Shown here: positions 22,197 to 31,496 of the stretch, one piece after another
How the letters are laid out: every line of letters begins with the position of its first letter
Numbering within the stretch: position 1 is the first letter of the stretch
From: Bin103 sp002238925
GTDB taxonomy: Bacteria; Spirochaetota; Spirochaetia; SZUA-6; Bin103
Direction of reading: 5' to 3'
Length of the DNA stretch: 64,000 nt
Assembly: GCA_965208065.1 (NCBI GenBank)
Contig: OZ242313.1
Span: forward strand, 1,612,001 to 1,676,000
The notes under the pieces: model-generated
What the model was told of the DNA's origin: nothing
Databases searched by the model: none
Seen by the model: only the letters and a program-made list of their open reading frames with translations
Made by a program: the position numbers and the translations under genes

Positions 22197-23891
22197 GTGC
22201 GCGCCACCGTGGCAGATATGACCGACACGATAGCAGGTATCGTCCGCGAGGCGCTGCGACAGGAGGTCGACGTGCCGCTGTCCACCCCGCCGGACAGCGC
22301 CATGGGCGACTACTCCGTGCCCTGCTTCCGAATGGCGAAGGGTCTCGGAGTCGCCCCGGTCGCTCTGGCGCAACAGCTCGGTGAAAGCCTGGGCCAACGC
22401 GACCTGGCGGCGCTGGGCATCGATCGCGTGGAAGTGCGCGGCCCCTACCTGAACCTGTTTCTGACCAGGGGCGACCTGGCGGCGCGGGTGATCGACGCGG
22501 TGCTGACCGCCGGCGACCGCTACGGTTCGCGCGCCAGCGGCGCGGGCAAGCACGCACTGGTGGAGCACACCAGCATCAACCCGAACGCGTCGCCGCACCT
22601 TGGGCGGGCGCGCAACGCCTGGATTGGCGACACCCTGGTGCGCCTGCTGCGCTTCGAAGGCTACCGCCTCGAGGTGCGCTTCTTCGTGAACGACGTGGGA
22701 CGCCAGATTGCCCTGCTGGTGCTCGGCGTCGGCGACCGCGACCCGGGGTTCAACGAGCTGCTGCAGATCTACGTCGACGTCAATCGGCAGCTGGAGGCGG
22801 ACCCGAAGTTGGCAGAACAGGTGACGCAGCTCCTGGAGCGCCTGGAGAGCGGCGATGACGACACCCGGGCCGCGTTCCGGCACGTGGTGGAGATTTCGGT
22901 GCGCGGCATGCGCGAGGTGTTTGCCGATGCCGACGTCCGCTACGACCGCTTCGACTACGAATCGGACTACCTGACGCCGGAGCGATCGCGGGAGCTGGTG
23001 GAACAGCTGCGAGCGACCGGGCGCCTGTTCGAGGACGAACATGGCCGCCTGGTGCTGAACCTGGAGGGATTCGACCTGCCGTCGCGCAACCCGGTGCTGG
23101 TGATTACCCGCGGCAACAAGACCTCGCTCTACGTGCTGCGCGACATGGCGTACACCATCGACAAGGTGGTGGCCGCCGGCGACCTCAACCTGGTGGTGCT
23201 CGGCGAGGACCAGAAGCTGTACCACCGCCAGTTGCAGGCCGCTCTGTCGTTGCTCGGGACCGACGCGCCGGCCGCCGTGCACTACAGCTTCGTGCTGCTC
23301 GGCGAAGGATCGATGTCGAGCCGGCAGGGCAACCTGGTGCTGCTGGAGGACTTCGCCGCCGAAGCCAAGCGCAAGGCGGCGGCGGAATTACAGGCGCGCG
23401 GCCATGACGCCGATCCGGCAGTTGCCAAGGCGGTGGCCTACAGCGCACTCAAGTACTCGTTCCTGCGCGTGGCCAACGACAAGCAGGTGGTATTCAACTG
23501 GGACCAGGCGATGTCGTTCGAGGGCGAGAGCGGGCCCTACCTGTTATACAGCCACGCCCGCATCTGCTCCATCCTGCGCCGGTACGGCAGGGAGTTGCCG
23601 GCCGGAGCCGACTATACCACGCTCAAGGCCGGGCAGGAGGCCGAGCTGATCAAGCTGCTCGACGAGATGCCGGACCAGGTGGCCCGCGCGCTACGCGTGC
23701 GCAGCCCGCACGTCATTGCCGGCTACGCCTTTGCGGTCGCGCGGCAGTTCTCCTCCTTCTACCACGCCTGCCCGATCCTGCAGGAAGCTTCGCCGTTGCT
23801 TGAGGCACGGCTGTTGCTGGCGGTGGCAACCCGCCAGGTTCTGGCGAACTGTCTCCGAATCCTGGGAATCGAGCCGCTGCAGCGGATGTAA
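22197..23891 (+). CDS. argS: Arginyl-tRNA synthetase
   Basis: 564-residue class I aminoacyl-tRNA synthetase. After an N-terminal tRNA D-loop-binding domain comes the active-site signature VEHTSINPNASPHLGRARN, in which HLGR replaces the usual HVGH. The KMSKS loop is the MSSRQGN variant seen in ArgRS, and the ALKYSFLR and DWDQAMSFEGESGPYL-like segments match the anticodon-domain junction. Starts possible at GTG 22197, GTG 22209 or ATG 22218 (MTDTIAGIV); an AAGG just before favours the latter two. Followed directly by a tRNA-Leu gene on the other strand. Confidence 0.93.
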   Translation: MRATVADMTDTIAGIVREALRQEVDVPLSTPPDSAMGDYSVPCFRMAKGLGVAPVALAQQLGESLGQRDLAALGIDRVEVRGPYLNLFLTRGDLAARVIDAVLTAGDRYGSRASGAGKHALVEHTSINPNASPHLGRARNAWIGDTLVRLLRFEGYRLEVRFFVNDVGRQIALLVLGVGDRDPGFNELLQIYVDVNRQLEADPKLAEQVTQLLERLESGDDDTRAAFRHVVEISVRGMREVFADADVRYDRFDYESDYLTPERSRELVEQLRATGRLFEDEHGRLVLNLEGFDLPSRNPVLVITRGNKTSLYVLRDMAYTIDKVVAAGDLNLVVLGEDQKLYHRQLQAALSLLGTDAPAAVHYSFVLLGEGSMSSRQGNLVLLEDFAAEAKRKAAAELQARGHDADPAVAKAVAYSALKYSFLRVANDKQVVFNWDQAMSFEGESGPYLLYSHARICSILRRYGRELPAGADYTTLKAGQEAELIKLLDEMPDQVARALRVRSPHVIAGYAFAVARQFSSFYHACPILQEASPLLEARLLLAVATRQVLANCLRILGIEPLQRM

Positions 23892-23975
23892 TGCCGGCGC
23901 TCGGACTCGAACCGAGACGGTGTTGCCACCACCAGATTTTGAGTCTGGCATGTCTACCAATTTCATCACGCCGGC
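23892..23975 (-). tRNA. tRNA-Leu (anticodon CAA)
   Basis: 84 bases reading GCCGGCG ... CGCCGGC plus discriminator A. The anticodon stem CCAGA/TCTGG encloses loop CTCAAAA, giving anticodon CAA for UUG codons. A long variable arm (GTGGCAACAC) marks it as class II, and the T arm contains GGTTCGAGTCC. CCA is not encoded. It begins one base after the argS stop, on the opposite strand, and lies downstream of the UMP kinase gene. Confidence 0.95.
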
Positions 23976-24018
23976 GTGCGTGGAGTGGCGCAAACCTATG
24001 GCCTGACGGCGCCGCCTG

Positions 24019-24753
24019 TCAATTCCGGGCGGGTGACGCGCGTGCCCCCGGTGGCGAGTGATCCGGCGCAACCGTGGTGCCGGAAAATGACTCGCCGTCG
24101 ATCACGCGGCGCAGGTTGGCGAGGTCGCCGCCGGTAACGACCAGCGTGATGCCGAGTGCGGCGCAGTGCGCGGTGGCGATCGGGTCGAACGGGGCGTGGT
24201 GGCCGGGGCTCCAGCGGTCGCCGGCCAGGCGCCGCAGCGCCGTCCACGACATCCGATCGTACGCCTCGGCGGCGGGATCGGTGCGCGGGTCGGCACTGTA
24301 GATCATCCCCACGCTCGACAGCTTGACGATGTGCGCGGCGGACAGGCGCTCGGCAATGATCGCCGCGTCGTAGTCGTGCGAGAACCCCGGTTTCCAACCG
24401 GCGGCGACCAGGACCGGCGCGTCCATGCCGGTGACCGTGGTCGGGTCGGTCACCACCTCCCCGGGCGCCAACCCGGCGAACAACTGCTTGATCAGCTCGG
24501 CGTTGAGACGGGTGGCCGCGATGCCCACCCAGTCCTCGGCCGCCTCGCTCGGACGCTCCGCCACCGCGCGATAAGCCGCCTGGTAGCGACGCGCCGGATC
24601 GCCGCCGCCGCACACCACCACGAACTTCCGCTCCGGGTGCCCGGCCACCTGCTCCGTCACCAGCGCACAGAACTGAGCCACGAACCGGGTGTCGACCTCG
24701 GCGGGTGCGACCAGCGACCCACCGAGCGAGATGATCCACACGTCATCAGCCAC
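24019..24753 (-). CDS. pyrH: UMP kinase, archaeal-type amino acid kinase family
   Basis: 244-residue amino acid kinase fold. The phosphate-binding N terminus is WIISLGGSLVAP, the glycine loop is VVVCGGGDPARRYQ, and KLSSVGMIYSADPRTDP corresponds to the nucleotide-binding KxTxVDGVY-DPK region. The sequence follows the archaeal-type UMP kinase more than the E. coli PyrH pattern. It makes UDP from UMP. The tail after residue 225 is Pro/Ala-rich and variable. Divergent from the SerA-like gene. Confidence 0.8.
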   Translation of the reverse strand: MADDVWIISLGGSLVAPAEVDTRFVAQFCALVTEQVAGHPERKFVVVCGGGDPARRYQAAYRAVAERPSEAAEDWVGIAATRLNAELIKQLFAGLAPGEVVTDPTTVTGMDAPVLVAAGWKPGFSHDYDAAIIAERLSAAHIVKLSSVGMIYSADPRTDPAAEAYDRMSWTALRRLAGDRWSPGHHAPFDPIATAHCAALGITLVVTGGDLANLRRVIDGESFSGTTVAPDHSPPGARASPARN

Positions 24754-24783
24754 GGTCCCGCCCCGCTACCGAATACCATGAAA

Positions 24784-24806
24784 CCGCGGCACAGACATCG
24801 CCGCGG
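24784..24806. other. Intergenic hairpin between divergent genes
   Basis: CCGCGGC (24784-24790) and GCCGCGG (24800-24806) form a 7-bp stem with a 9-base loop, bordered by AAA on the left and, after one C, TTT on the right. It could terminate in either direction or lie in a leader; being between divergent genes its role is unclear. The rest of 24754-24969 is GC-rich with no other feature seen. Confidence 0.4.
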
Positions 24807-24969
24807 CTTTCCGCACTTCCCGGGTCCGACACGGGCACAACCTTATCCGCCGCCACGGACGTGCGGCAACCGCTCCCGGTGCCGGCGGTGCCGGCGGTGG
24901 CACGCCGCCCGCCGCGTCCGCCGCACCGGCGCTTGATTAAAGGCGCCAATCGCGATACTTGCATGGGAC

Positions 24970-25941
24970 ATGCAACGTGTGCTGATGACCGAGCCAATTG
25001 CCGCGCAGGGTGTGCAGGAGTTGCGCAGCTACCCGGCGATCGAAGTTGTGGAGCGCTACAACCTCACCGCCGACGAGTTGCGCCGCGCCGTCGCCTCCTG
25101 CGCCGGCCTGCTGGTGCGCTCGCAGACCGAGGTGAGCCGGGTGGTGGTCGAAGCCGGCACCGAACTGCGGGTGATCGGCCGCGCCGGCGCCGGAGTGGAC
25201 AACATCGACGTGGCGGCGGCCACCGAGCGGGGCGTGCTGGTAATGAACACCCCCGGCGCCAACGCCCAGGCCGCGGCCGAGCTGACCGTGGGTTTGCTGT
25301 TCGCCGTCGCGCGCCATGTCGCGGCGGCCGACGCGTCGGTCAAGGCGGGGCGCTGGGAGCGATCCCGGTTCCGCGGCACGCAGCTGCTCGGCAAGACCCT
25401 CGGCATCGTCGGCATCGGCAACGTGGGACGCTTGGTGGCCCGCTCCGCCGCCGCCCTCGGCATGCACGTGGTGGCGCACGATCCCTACGTAGCCCCGGAT
25501 CTCGCGGTCGAGCACCGCGTGTCCCTGGTTGCGCTCGACGCGGTGCTCGCGCTGTCCGACTTCATTACCGTGCACACGCCGCTGACCTCGACCTCGCGCG
25601 GGCTGATCGGCGCGTCCGAGATCGCGCGCATGAAGCGCGGCGTCTATTTGCTCAACTGTTCCCGCGGCGGCGTGATCGACGAGCAGGCGCTGCTGGCCGC
25701 GCTCGACGAAGGCCAGGTGGCCGGCGCCGCGCTCGACGTGTTCACCGCCGAACCGCCGCTCGGCCTGGCGATCGCCCGCCATCCGCGGGTGGTGGCCACC
25801 CCGCATATCGGCGCCCTGTCCTGGGAAGCGCAGCTCAACGTGGCGATCATGATCGCCAACCAGATTGGGCGTTTCCTGACCACCGGCGAGGTCGGCGCCG
25901 CGGTCAATCCGGCCGCCGTGCTGCGCCGCCCGAACCCCTGA
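24970..25941 (+). CDS. D-3-phosphoglycerate dehydrogenase-like 2-hydroxyacid dehydrogenase
   Basis: 323-residue D-isomer-specific 2-hydroxyacid dehydrogenase. GRAGAGVDNIDVAAATERGV, the Rossmann motif GIVGIGNVGRLVA, catalytic Arg in NCSRGGVIDE, Glu in DVFTAEPP and His in TPHIGALSWEA are all present. The sequence is closest in pattern to the catalytic part of SerA but has no C-terminal ACT or ASB regulatory domain, so feedback by serine is unlikely. It would feed 3-phosphoglycerate into serine synthesis if SerA; another hydroxyacid is possible. No ribosome site is evident; the ATG follows closely a TTGATT-containing AT patch. Confidence 0.82.
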   Translation: MQRVLMTEPIAAQGVQELRSYPAIEVVERYNLTADELRRAVASCAGLLVRSQTEVSRVVVEAGTELRVIGRAGAGVDNIDVAAATERGVLVMNTPGANAQAAAELTVGLLFAVARHVAAADASVKAGRWERSRFRGTQLLGKTLGIVGIGNVGRLVARSAAALGMHVVAHDPYVAPDLAVEHRVSLVALDAVLALSDFITVHTPLTSTSRGLIGASEIARMKRGVYLLNCSRGGVIDEQALLAALDEGQVAGAALDVFTAEPPLGLAIARHPRVVATPHIGALSWEAQLNVAIMIANQIGRFLTTGEVGAAVNPAAVLRRPNP

Positions 25942-26053
25942 CCGGGCGCCTCCCGCGCGCGGTGACGCGAGCCCCCATACGGCGGCGACGGAACCTTGTT
26001 CGCAGCCCGCCGAGCAACTATATTGGGGTCCAGCGCACCGGCCTGGTGAGCAG

Positions 26054-26812
26054 ATGAGTATCGATATCACAGACATTCTCCATGAGTGGGAGTTCGACCC
26101 CGACGACCAGTATCGGGTGGTGGCCGCGCGTGACGGCCGCGACGTGTTGCAGGTGCGCCAACCGCTCGGCATCGAGCAGTACGAGCTCGAGGGCCGCCCC
26201 GACGGTGGCAACCCGTTCGGCAAGGAGAGCGTGCTCCACGAGATGCGCGACCGCGTGTCCGCGTTTCGCGGCCGCCACGGCGACGACTCCGGCTTCCGGA
26301 TCGGGCGCGACGACTTCGCCCTGCTGCACAACGAGGGCGTCCTCTACTACTACCGCTACTACATCCTGTTTCAGATCGGCGACTACGAGCGTACCGCCAT
26401 GGATACCAATCACAATCTGAAGATCTGCGAACTGGTCGAGCGGTTCGGCCACAAGGACGACAAGAACGACATCCTCCAGTACCGGCCCTATATCCTGCGC
26501 ATGAACGCCACCGCCCGCGCCATGGTGCTGCTCGGCGAGGGCCACAAGCCGGATGCCTGCGCGGTCGTCGAGCGCGCCATCGAGCACGTTCAGAACCTCC
26601 AGGAGGTCGATACGCCCACGTTCCACTTTGAGCGGGTGCGCTCGCTGCAGTACCTGCGCGCCGCCCTGCGCGAGATCAAGGCGAACAAGGTGCACGCTCC
26701 GGTTGACCGGCTGCGCCGCGAGTTGCGCGACGCGGTCAACAACGAGGAATACGAACGCGCCGCGCAGCTTCGCGACCGCATCCGCGAGTTGAACAGTGTG
26801 GACGACGACTAA
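26054..26812 (+). CDS. UvrB/UvrC-motif protein of unknown function
   Basis: 252 residues, soluble. The C terminus has a UVR motif (about residues 215-245, NEEYERAAQLRDRIRELN), the helical hairpin shared by UvrB, UvrC, McsA and Clp proteins for protein-protein contact. The first 200 residues (QYRVVAARDGRDVLQVRQPL, YYYRYYILFQIGDYERT) form a domain I do not recognise but associate with spirochaetal genomes. It is not UvrB or UvrC. Sixteen bases ahead of the LolA-like gene, then uvrD, so an envelope/repair operon is possible. Confidence 0.7.
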   Translation: MSIDITDILHEWEFDPDDQYRVVAARDGRDVLQVRQPLGIEQYELEGRPDGGNPFGKESVLHEMRDRVSAFRGRHGDDSGFRIGRDDFALLHNEGVLYYYRYYILFQIGDYERTAMDTNHNLKICELVERFGHKDDKNDILQYRPYILRMNATARAMVLLGEGHKPDACAVVERAIEHVQNLQEVDTPTFHFERVRSLQYLRAALREIKANKVHAPVDRLRRELRDAVNNEEYERAAQLRDRIRELNSVDDD

Positions 26813-26827
26813 CAGGATGATGGCCGG

Positions 26828-27598
26828 GTGGACAATCGTCAGGTGGGGGCGTTAGCCGCGAACCGGCGACACCCGGCGGGTTGCCGGCGGCGGGCCGCAC
26901 GTCGGCAGCGGTTGTTCCTTCCGCGTTGTCTCTGGCCCGCGCTGGTGATCGGGCTTCTGGCCGGCGCGGTCGCGGCCGCGCAGCCGGTTATCACCGCCGA
27001 GAGTTTTTTTTCCCAGGTTGCCGCTACCTACCGCGGCATCGACGACTACGAGGCCGACATCCGCATTACCCAGCGCTCCGGCACCATGACCGGGCGGCTC
27101 TCCTACAAGCGGCCAAACCTGCTGCGCATCGACTTTGGCGATCCGGCCGGGCAGGTAATTGTCAGCGATGGCTCGGTGCTCACCATCTACTACCCGGCGC
27201 TGGACGTGATCTTCGAACAGAAACTGAGCGACCGCGGCGACGATGGCGGAGTCTCACTGGCCAGCCGCCAGGGTCTCGACTACCTGCGCAACAACTACTC
27301 CATCGCCTACGTGGAGGGTCCCGATCCGGTGCCCCTGGACGAGGGATCGAGCGAGATGGTGGTCAAGCTGAACCTGAACAGCAGGTCCGCAACCGAGGGA
27401 TTCCGGCAGCTCGAGATCGCGGTGTCCGCGGGCAACCTGATCCGGCGCATTACCGGCATCACCGTCGGCCTTGAAGAACACCGGTTCGACTTCCTCGGCG
27501 TGCGCACCAACCAGGAAATCCCCGAGCAGCGCTTCGTGTACATTTCGCCGGCCTCGGCCAACGTGTATCGCGACTTCCTGTTCGATTCGGAGGACTAG
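26828..27598 (+). CDS. LolA-like outer-membrane lipoprotein carrier
   Basis: 256 residues with a long Arg-rich N terminus, a hydrophobic signal segment (about 38-57, VIGLLAGAVAAAQP) and a LolA-like beta fold: YRGIDDYEADIRITQRSGTM, GRLSYKRPNLLRIDFGDPAG and VSDGSVLTIYYPALDVIFEQ. LolA proteins ferry lipoproteins across the periplasm; several exported lipoproteins are encoded in this window. The GTG start is not well supported: a shorter start nearer the signal segment would be more normal. Ends 13 bases before uvrD. Confidence 0.75.
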   Translation: MDNRQVGALAANRRHPAGCRRRAARRQRLFLPRCLWPALVIGLLAGAVAAAQPVITAESFFSQVAATYRGIDDYEADIRITQRSGTMTGRLSYKRPNLLRIDFGDPAGQVIVSDGSVLTIYYPALDVIFEQKLSDRGDDGGVSLASRQGLDYLRNNYSIAYVEGPDPVPLDEGSSEMVVKLNLNSRSATEGFRQLEIAVSAGNLIRRITGITVGLEEHRFDFLGVRTNQEIPEQRFVYISPASANVYRDFLFDSED

Positions 27599-27611
27599 GC
27601 GGTTTGGGGCG

Positions 27612-29804
27612 ATGAGCGTGGTGGACGCCGGCGGCTCGGACCGGCGCCCGGTCGATCTGTCCGGGTTGAACGAGCGCCAGCGGGAAGCGGTGCTGCACCA
27701 TGGTGCGCCGCTGCTGATCCTGGCCGGGGCGGGATCGGGGAAGACGCGCGTAATCACCACCAAGGTGGCGCACCTGATCTCTACCGGCGCGGTGTCGGCC
27801 ACTCATATCCTGGCAGTCACGTTCACCAACAAGGCGGCCGGCGAGATGCGCACGCGGGTGCGCCGGCTGGTTGCCGAGTGCGGGCGCGGCGACGCCGGCA
27901 ACCGGGTGATGGTACGCACCTTTCACGCATTCGGGTCGTGGCTGTTGCGCGTGCATGGCGAGCGCCTGGGCTTCGATCCCGCGCGATTGTCGATTTTCGA
28001 CGACGCCGATGTCCGCCAGATCCTGTCGCAGGTGGCCGCCGACGATGCCGACGAGTACGTCGCCGGCGACATCCGCGAGATGGCGGCCTGGATCGCCACG
28101 GCCAAGAACCGCGCCATCGCGCCGGACGGCGACCTGTCCGTGATGCGCCGAACGCCGTTCCCGATGGAACGGCTCTACGCCCGCTACCAGCGCCGTCTCG
28201 CCGCACTCAACGGCGTCGACTTCGGCGACCTCATCCTGCTGCCGGCCGTCCTGCTGCGCCGCGATGCCGAGGTGCGCAAGGCCGTGCAGGAACGGTTTCG
28301 CGTAATCCTCGTCGACGAATTCCAGGACGCCAACCACGCCCAGTTCGAGCTGCTGCGCGTCTTGCACCGGCCGCGCGGATACCTGTGCGTGGTAGGCGAC
28401 GACGATCAGTCGATCTACCGCTTCCGCGGCGCCGACGTGGATGGCTTCCTCACCTTTCCCAAGCGGTTCGCCGGCACCGAGGTGGTGCGCCTGGAGCAGA
28501 ACTACCGCTCCACCGGGGCGATTCTCGATCTCGCCTCCGCGGTGGTGAGCCACAATCGGCGGCGCATGGGCAAGACGCTGTGGACCGACCAGGACCAGGG
28601 CGAGCTGCCCACGGTGTCCTATCTTGGCGACGCCGAGGAGGAAGCGCGCTACTGCGCCGACCTGGTGCGCCAGAGCCGCGGCTCCAGCGCCATTCTGTAC
28701 CGCATGAACTTCCAGTCGCGCACCTTCGAGACGCTGTTCCAGACGTTGCGCATCCCTTACCGCGTGGTGGGCACGGTGCGGTTCTACGAGCGCGAGGAGA
28801 TCAAGGATGCCCTGGCCTACCTCACGCTGCTGTACAATCCGCGTGACGAGGTCGCCTTCCGGCGTGCGGCGAGCAAGCCGCGGCGCGGCATCGGCCCGAA
28901 GACGGCCGCCCGCGTGGCGGCGCGCGCACGCGCGGATGGCGGCGACCTGGTTGCCGCGGCCGCCGCGTTGGCCGGCGCCCGGCGCGGAGCCGCGCGCGCG
29001 GCGCTCGCCGGGTTCGCAGAGTTGCTGACCGAGTTGCGCCAAATGCTTGAGCACCAGGTGCTCAAGGCTGGCACCGTCACCAACCTGGTGCGGGCGGTGC
29101 TGGAGCGCTCCGGCCTGTACGCGAGCGTGCTGGCGCAGGACCAGGCGGAGCGCACCGGGCGCGCCCTCAACCTGGACGAGCTGGTCAACGCCACCGCGCC
29201 CTACGGCAGCGGACTCGCCGGGTTGAGCGAGTTTCTGGAAACCGCCCGCCTGGCCGGCGTGGGCGAGGAGGAACCGGACGATCAGGAGGATGCAGCGTCC
29301 GAAACGGCCGGTCCGCCGGTTACGCTGATCACCGCGCACAACACCAAGGGCCTGGAGTTCGATCAGGTCATCGTGACCGGGCTGGAGGAGGGCATCTTTC
29401 CGGCCGGCGAGCCGGCCGCGCCGCGCCTGGCTGTGCCGGAGGAAGAGGAGGAGGAGGAGCGCCGCCTGTTTTACGTCGCCGTGACGCGGGCGCGGTTCGC
29501 CCTCCACCTGACCGCCTGCCGGCGCCGCATGGCATTCGGTTTCGCCCGCGAGCGCGAGGCGAGCCGCTTCCTTGCCGAGATACCCCCGGAGCTGGTGCGG
29601 GTTGCCGGCACCGACGGCGCCGAGGAGCCGGATGCGCTGCGCGAGGGGCACGGCGTGTCCCACGTCGACTACGGCATCGGGGTGGTGGAGCGGCGCTGGA
29701 TGAAGGAGGGCGAGGCGATGCTGCGGGTACGCTTCCAGTCGGGGCGTAGCGCCACCTTTTTCGCCGCCTACGCCGACCTCGACCGGATCGCCGGCGACGA
29801 GTGA
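27612..29804 (+). CDS. UvrD/PcrA-type DNA helicase
   Basis: 730-residue superfamily 1A helicase. Q motif LNERQREAVLHHGAPLLILA, Walker A AGAGSGKT, motif II DEFQDAN, motif III VGDDDQSIYRFRGAD, motif IV RLEQNYRST and motifs V/VI TAHNTKGLEFDQVIV and RRLFYVAVTRAR are in order. The C-terminal tail (GVSHVDYGIGVVERRW) is the UvrD/PcrA RNA-polymerase-binding-like fold. It unwinds DNA in nucleotide excision and mismatch repair. ATG 27612 was chosen because longer readings run into the LolA-like gene. Confidence 0.93.
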   Translation: MSVVDAGGSDRRPVDLSGLNERQREAVLHHGAPLLILAGAGSGKTRVITTKVAHLISTGAVSATHILAVTFTNKAAGEMRTRVRRLVAECGRGDAGNRVMVRTFHAFGSWLLRVHGERLGFDPARLSIFDDADVRQILSQVAADDADEYVAGDIREMAAWIATAKNRAIAPDGDLSVMRRTPFPMERLYARYQRRLAALNGVDFGDLILLPAVLLRRDAEVRKAVQERFRVILVDEFQDANHAQFELLRVLHRPRGYLCVVGDDDQSIYRFRGADVDGFLTFPKRFAGTEVVRLEQNYRSTGAILDLASAVVSHNRRRMGKTLWTDQDQGELPTVSYLGDAEEEARYCADLVRQSRGSSAILYRMNFQSRTFETLFQTLRIPYRVVGTVRFYEREEIKDALAYLTLLYNPRDEVAFRRAASKPRRGIGPKTAARVAARARADGGDLVAAAAALAGARRGAARAALAGFAELLTELRQMLEHQVLKAGTVTNLVRAVLERSGLYASVLAQDQAERTGRALNLDELVNATAPYGSGLAGLSEFLETARLAGVGEEEPDDQEDAASETAGPPVTLITAHNTKGLEFDQVIVTGLEEGIFPAGEPAAPRLAVPEEEEEEERRLFYVAVTRARFALHLTACRRRMAFGFAREREASRFLAEIPPELVRVAGTDGAEEPDALREGHGVSHVDYGIGVVERRWMKEGEAMLRVRFQSGRSATFFAAYADLDRIAGDE

Positions 29805-30652
29805 TGAGCGGCATCGAGAGCGGCGCGGCGCTGCCGGTGATCCGCCGGGCGCGCGACTTTCACCTCTACACGGCCGATGGCCGCCGCCTCCTGGATCTCT
29901 ACCTGGACGGCGGCGCCGCCCTGCTCGGCCACCGCCCGGCGCTGTTGGGGCGGGAACTGAAGAACGTGCTTGGGCGAGGCCTGACCGGCAACCTGCCGAG
30001 CGTGCACGGCGCGCGGCTGATTCGCATACTGCGCCGCTTGCTGCCGGGGCACACCTGGTTCGGCATCGCGGCCAGCGCCGACGACGCCTGGCGGCTGCTG
30101 CGCGGGCGGGTGAATGGGCTGCCGGCGACCCTCCGGGAGGTGGCCGACCCGCTGTGCGACTGTCACTGGCAGGAGGCCGCGGTGGCGTGGTGGCGGCCGC
30201 TGTGCGAACAGCAGCCGTTCGGCGGCGGCTGGCTGGAAAGTGGCCCGGCGGCGCTGCTGCACCGGTTGCCGTTCCGAATCGGAGCCGGCCCGGTAACGGT
30301 CAGCACCCGCGAGCCGGGCGAAGCCGGCGCCGACTGTCACGCGGCCGGGAACGTCTCTCCGCTGTTGCTGAGCGGCGCCGCGGCGGCACTGGGGCGCCTG
30401 GCGCGCGCCGCGCCGCAACGGCTGGCGGCGGCGGCGCAGTGGCCGCCAGAACAAGGCGCGTGGCGGCGCAATGGCATCTACGTAACCGGCGACTATCCGC
30501 GCGGCCGGCACGCCGCCGTGCACGCCGCTTTCCTGGACGCCGGAGTGCTGTTGAATCCCGATCACGCGGGGCCGCACGTGCTGCCCGGCATCGCCAGCCC
30601 CGGCGAGTGGCAGCTCCTGAAGCGCCTGGTCGCCGCCCACCCCGGCGCCTGA
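29804..30652 (+). CDS. Truncated class III aminotransferase-like protein, probably non-catalytic
   Basis: 282 residues. The first 45 residues (RARDFHLYTADGRRLLDLYLD, GHRP) copy the N-terminal segment of class III PLP aminotransferases, and the last part (RNGIYVTGDYPRGRHAAVHAAFLDAGVLLNPDHAGPHVLPGI, given here as scattered motifs) resembles the C-terminal small domain. The large central domain with the PLP-binding Lys and Asp is missing; between residues 45 and 210 the sequence is Trp-, Arg- and Ala-rich and unrelated. The frame is uninterrupted and the ATG overlaps the uvrD stop (ATGA), so it seems to be a maintained protein rather than debris. Function unknown. Confidence 0.55.
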   Translation: MSGIESGAALPVIRRARDFHLYTADGRRLLDLYLDGGAALLGHRPALLGRELKNVLGRGLTGNLPSVHGARLIRILRRLLPGHTWFGIAASADDAWRLLRGRVNGLPATLREVADPLCDCHWQEAAVAWWRPLCEQQPFGGGWLESGPAALLHRLPFRIGAGPVTVSTREPGEAGADCHAAGNVSPLLLSGAAAALGRLARAAPQRLAAAAQWPPEQGAWRRNGIYVTGDYPRGRHAAVHAAFLDAGVLLNPDHAGPHVLPGIASPGEWQLLKRLVAAHPGA

Positions 30653-30658
30653 CCGGCG

Positions 30659-31363
30659 TTATTCGCGCGAGCCGAACAATCTCACCAAGAACAGGAAGAT
30701 ATTGATGAAGTCGATGTACAGCTTCAGGGCGCCGAGGATCGACAGGCGCACGAAATCGTCTTCGCCCATGTCGGCCCCGGCGTCCTCGTTCCAGCGCTTG
30801 ATGGTTTGCGTGTCATAGGCGGTGAGGGCCACGAATACGCCCACGCCGATGAGCGACACCAGGTAGTCCAGGGCCGGGCTGCGCAGGAACATGTTCACGA
30901 CCAGCGCCAGCAGGATGCCCCACACCGCCATGCCGGCGTAGTGGCCGACCGTGGTCAGGTCGCGCTTGGTAGTAAACCCCCATACGCTTGTGCCGGCAAA
31001 GGTGCCGGCAGCCACCAGGAACGCGGTTGCAATGCTCTGCTCGGTGAAGAGCAGAAACAGCACCGACAGGGTAACGCCGTTCAGGCCCGCGTACAGCACG
31101 AAGCTGCCGGTGGCGGCGGTGGGCGACAGGCGTGTGATGCGGGCGGCGATGAACATGACCAGCAGGAGTTCGCCGATCACCAGGCCGTAGAACAGGATCG
31201 GGTTGCTCAGCAGGCCGCGCATCAGAGTCGGATTGCTGGACACCCCGAGCGCGATCACGGCCGTAAACGCCAGCCCGCCGGTCATCCACAGATATACATT
31301 GCGCAGGATCCGGTTCTGGCGGATCGCCAGGATCGGGCTCAGACTGAGATCTCGATTCAACAT
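30659..31363 (-). CDS. Bax inhibitor-1 (YccA/YetJ) family membrane protein
   Basis: 234 residues with seven hydrophobic segments in the BI-1 pattern. The family ends each carry the acidic pore residues: AYDTQTIKRW near residue 190 and the terminal ALKLYIDFINIFLFLVRLFG. Such proteins form pH-sensitive calcium leak channels or interact with FtsH. The near neighbour hflK/hflC, also FtsH regulators, are elsewhere in the window. Convergent with the gene before it. Confidence 0.9.
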   Translation of the reverse strand: MLNRDLSLSPILAIRQNRILRNVYLWMTGGLAFTAVIALGVSSNPTLMRGLLSNPILFYGLVIGELLLVMFIAARITRLSPTAATGSFVLYAGLNGVTLSVLFLLFTEQSIATAFLVAAGTFAGTSVWGFTTKRDLTTVGHYAGMAVWGILLALVVNMFLRSPALDYLVSLIGVGVFVALTAYDTQTIKRWNEDAGADMGEDDFVRLSILGALKLYIDFINIFLFLVRLFGSRE

Positions 31364-31496
31364 GCTCGCTCCTCCACCCGGCCGGCGCGCGTCAACACCG
31401 GCTGCATGGTACGATCAATGTGCTGTGCGCACCTGACCGCGTCAACACCGGGGCCTTGGCTGCCCTGGCACGGCCGGTCCGTGGCGGCGGATCGCC

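Noticed and set aside
24956..24961. -10 hexamer for the SerA-like gene paired with TTGATT at 24933
   Set aside because: TACTTG and nearby alternatives match consensus poorly and the ATG is only about 10 bases away.
27459..29663. 734-residue minus-strand frame over uvrD
   Set aside because: Low-complexity composition, no motifs; antisense to helicase motifs.
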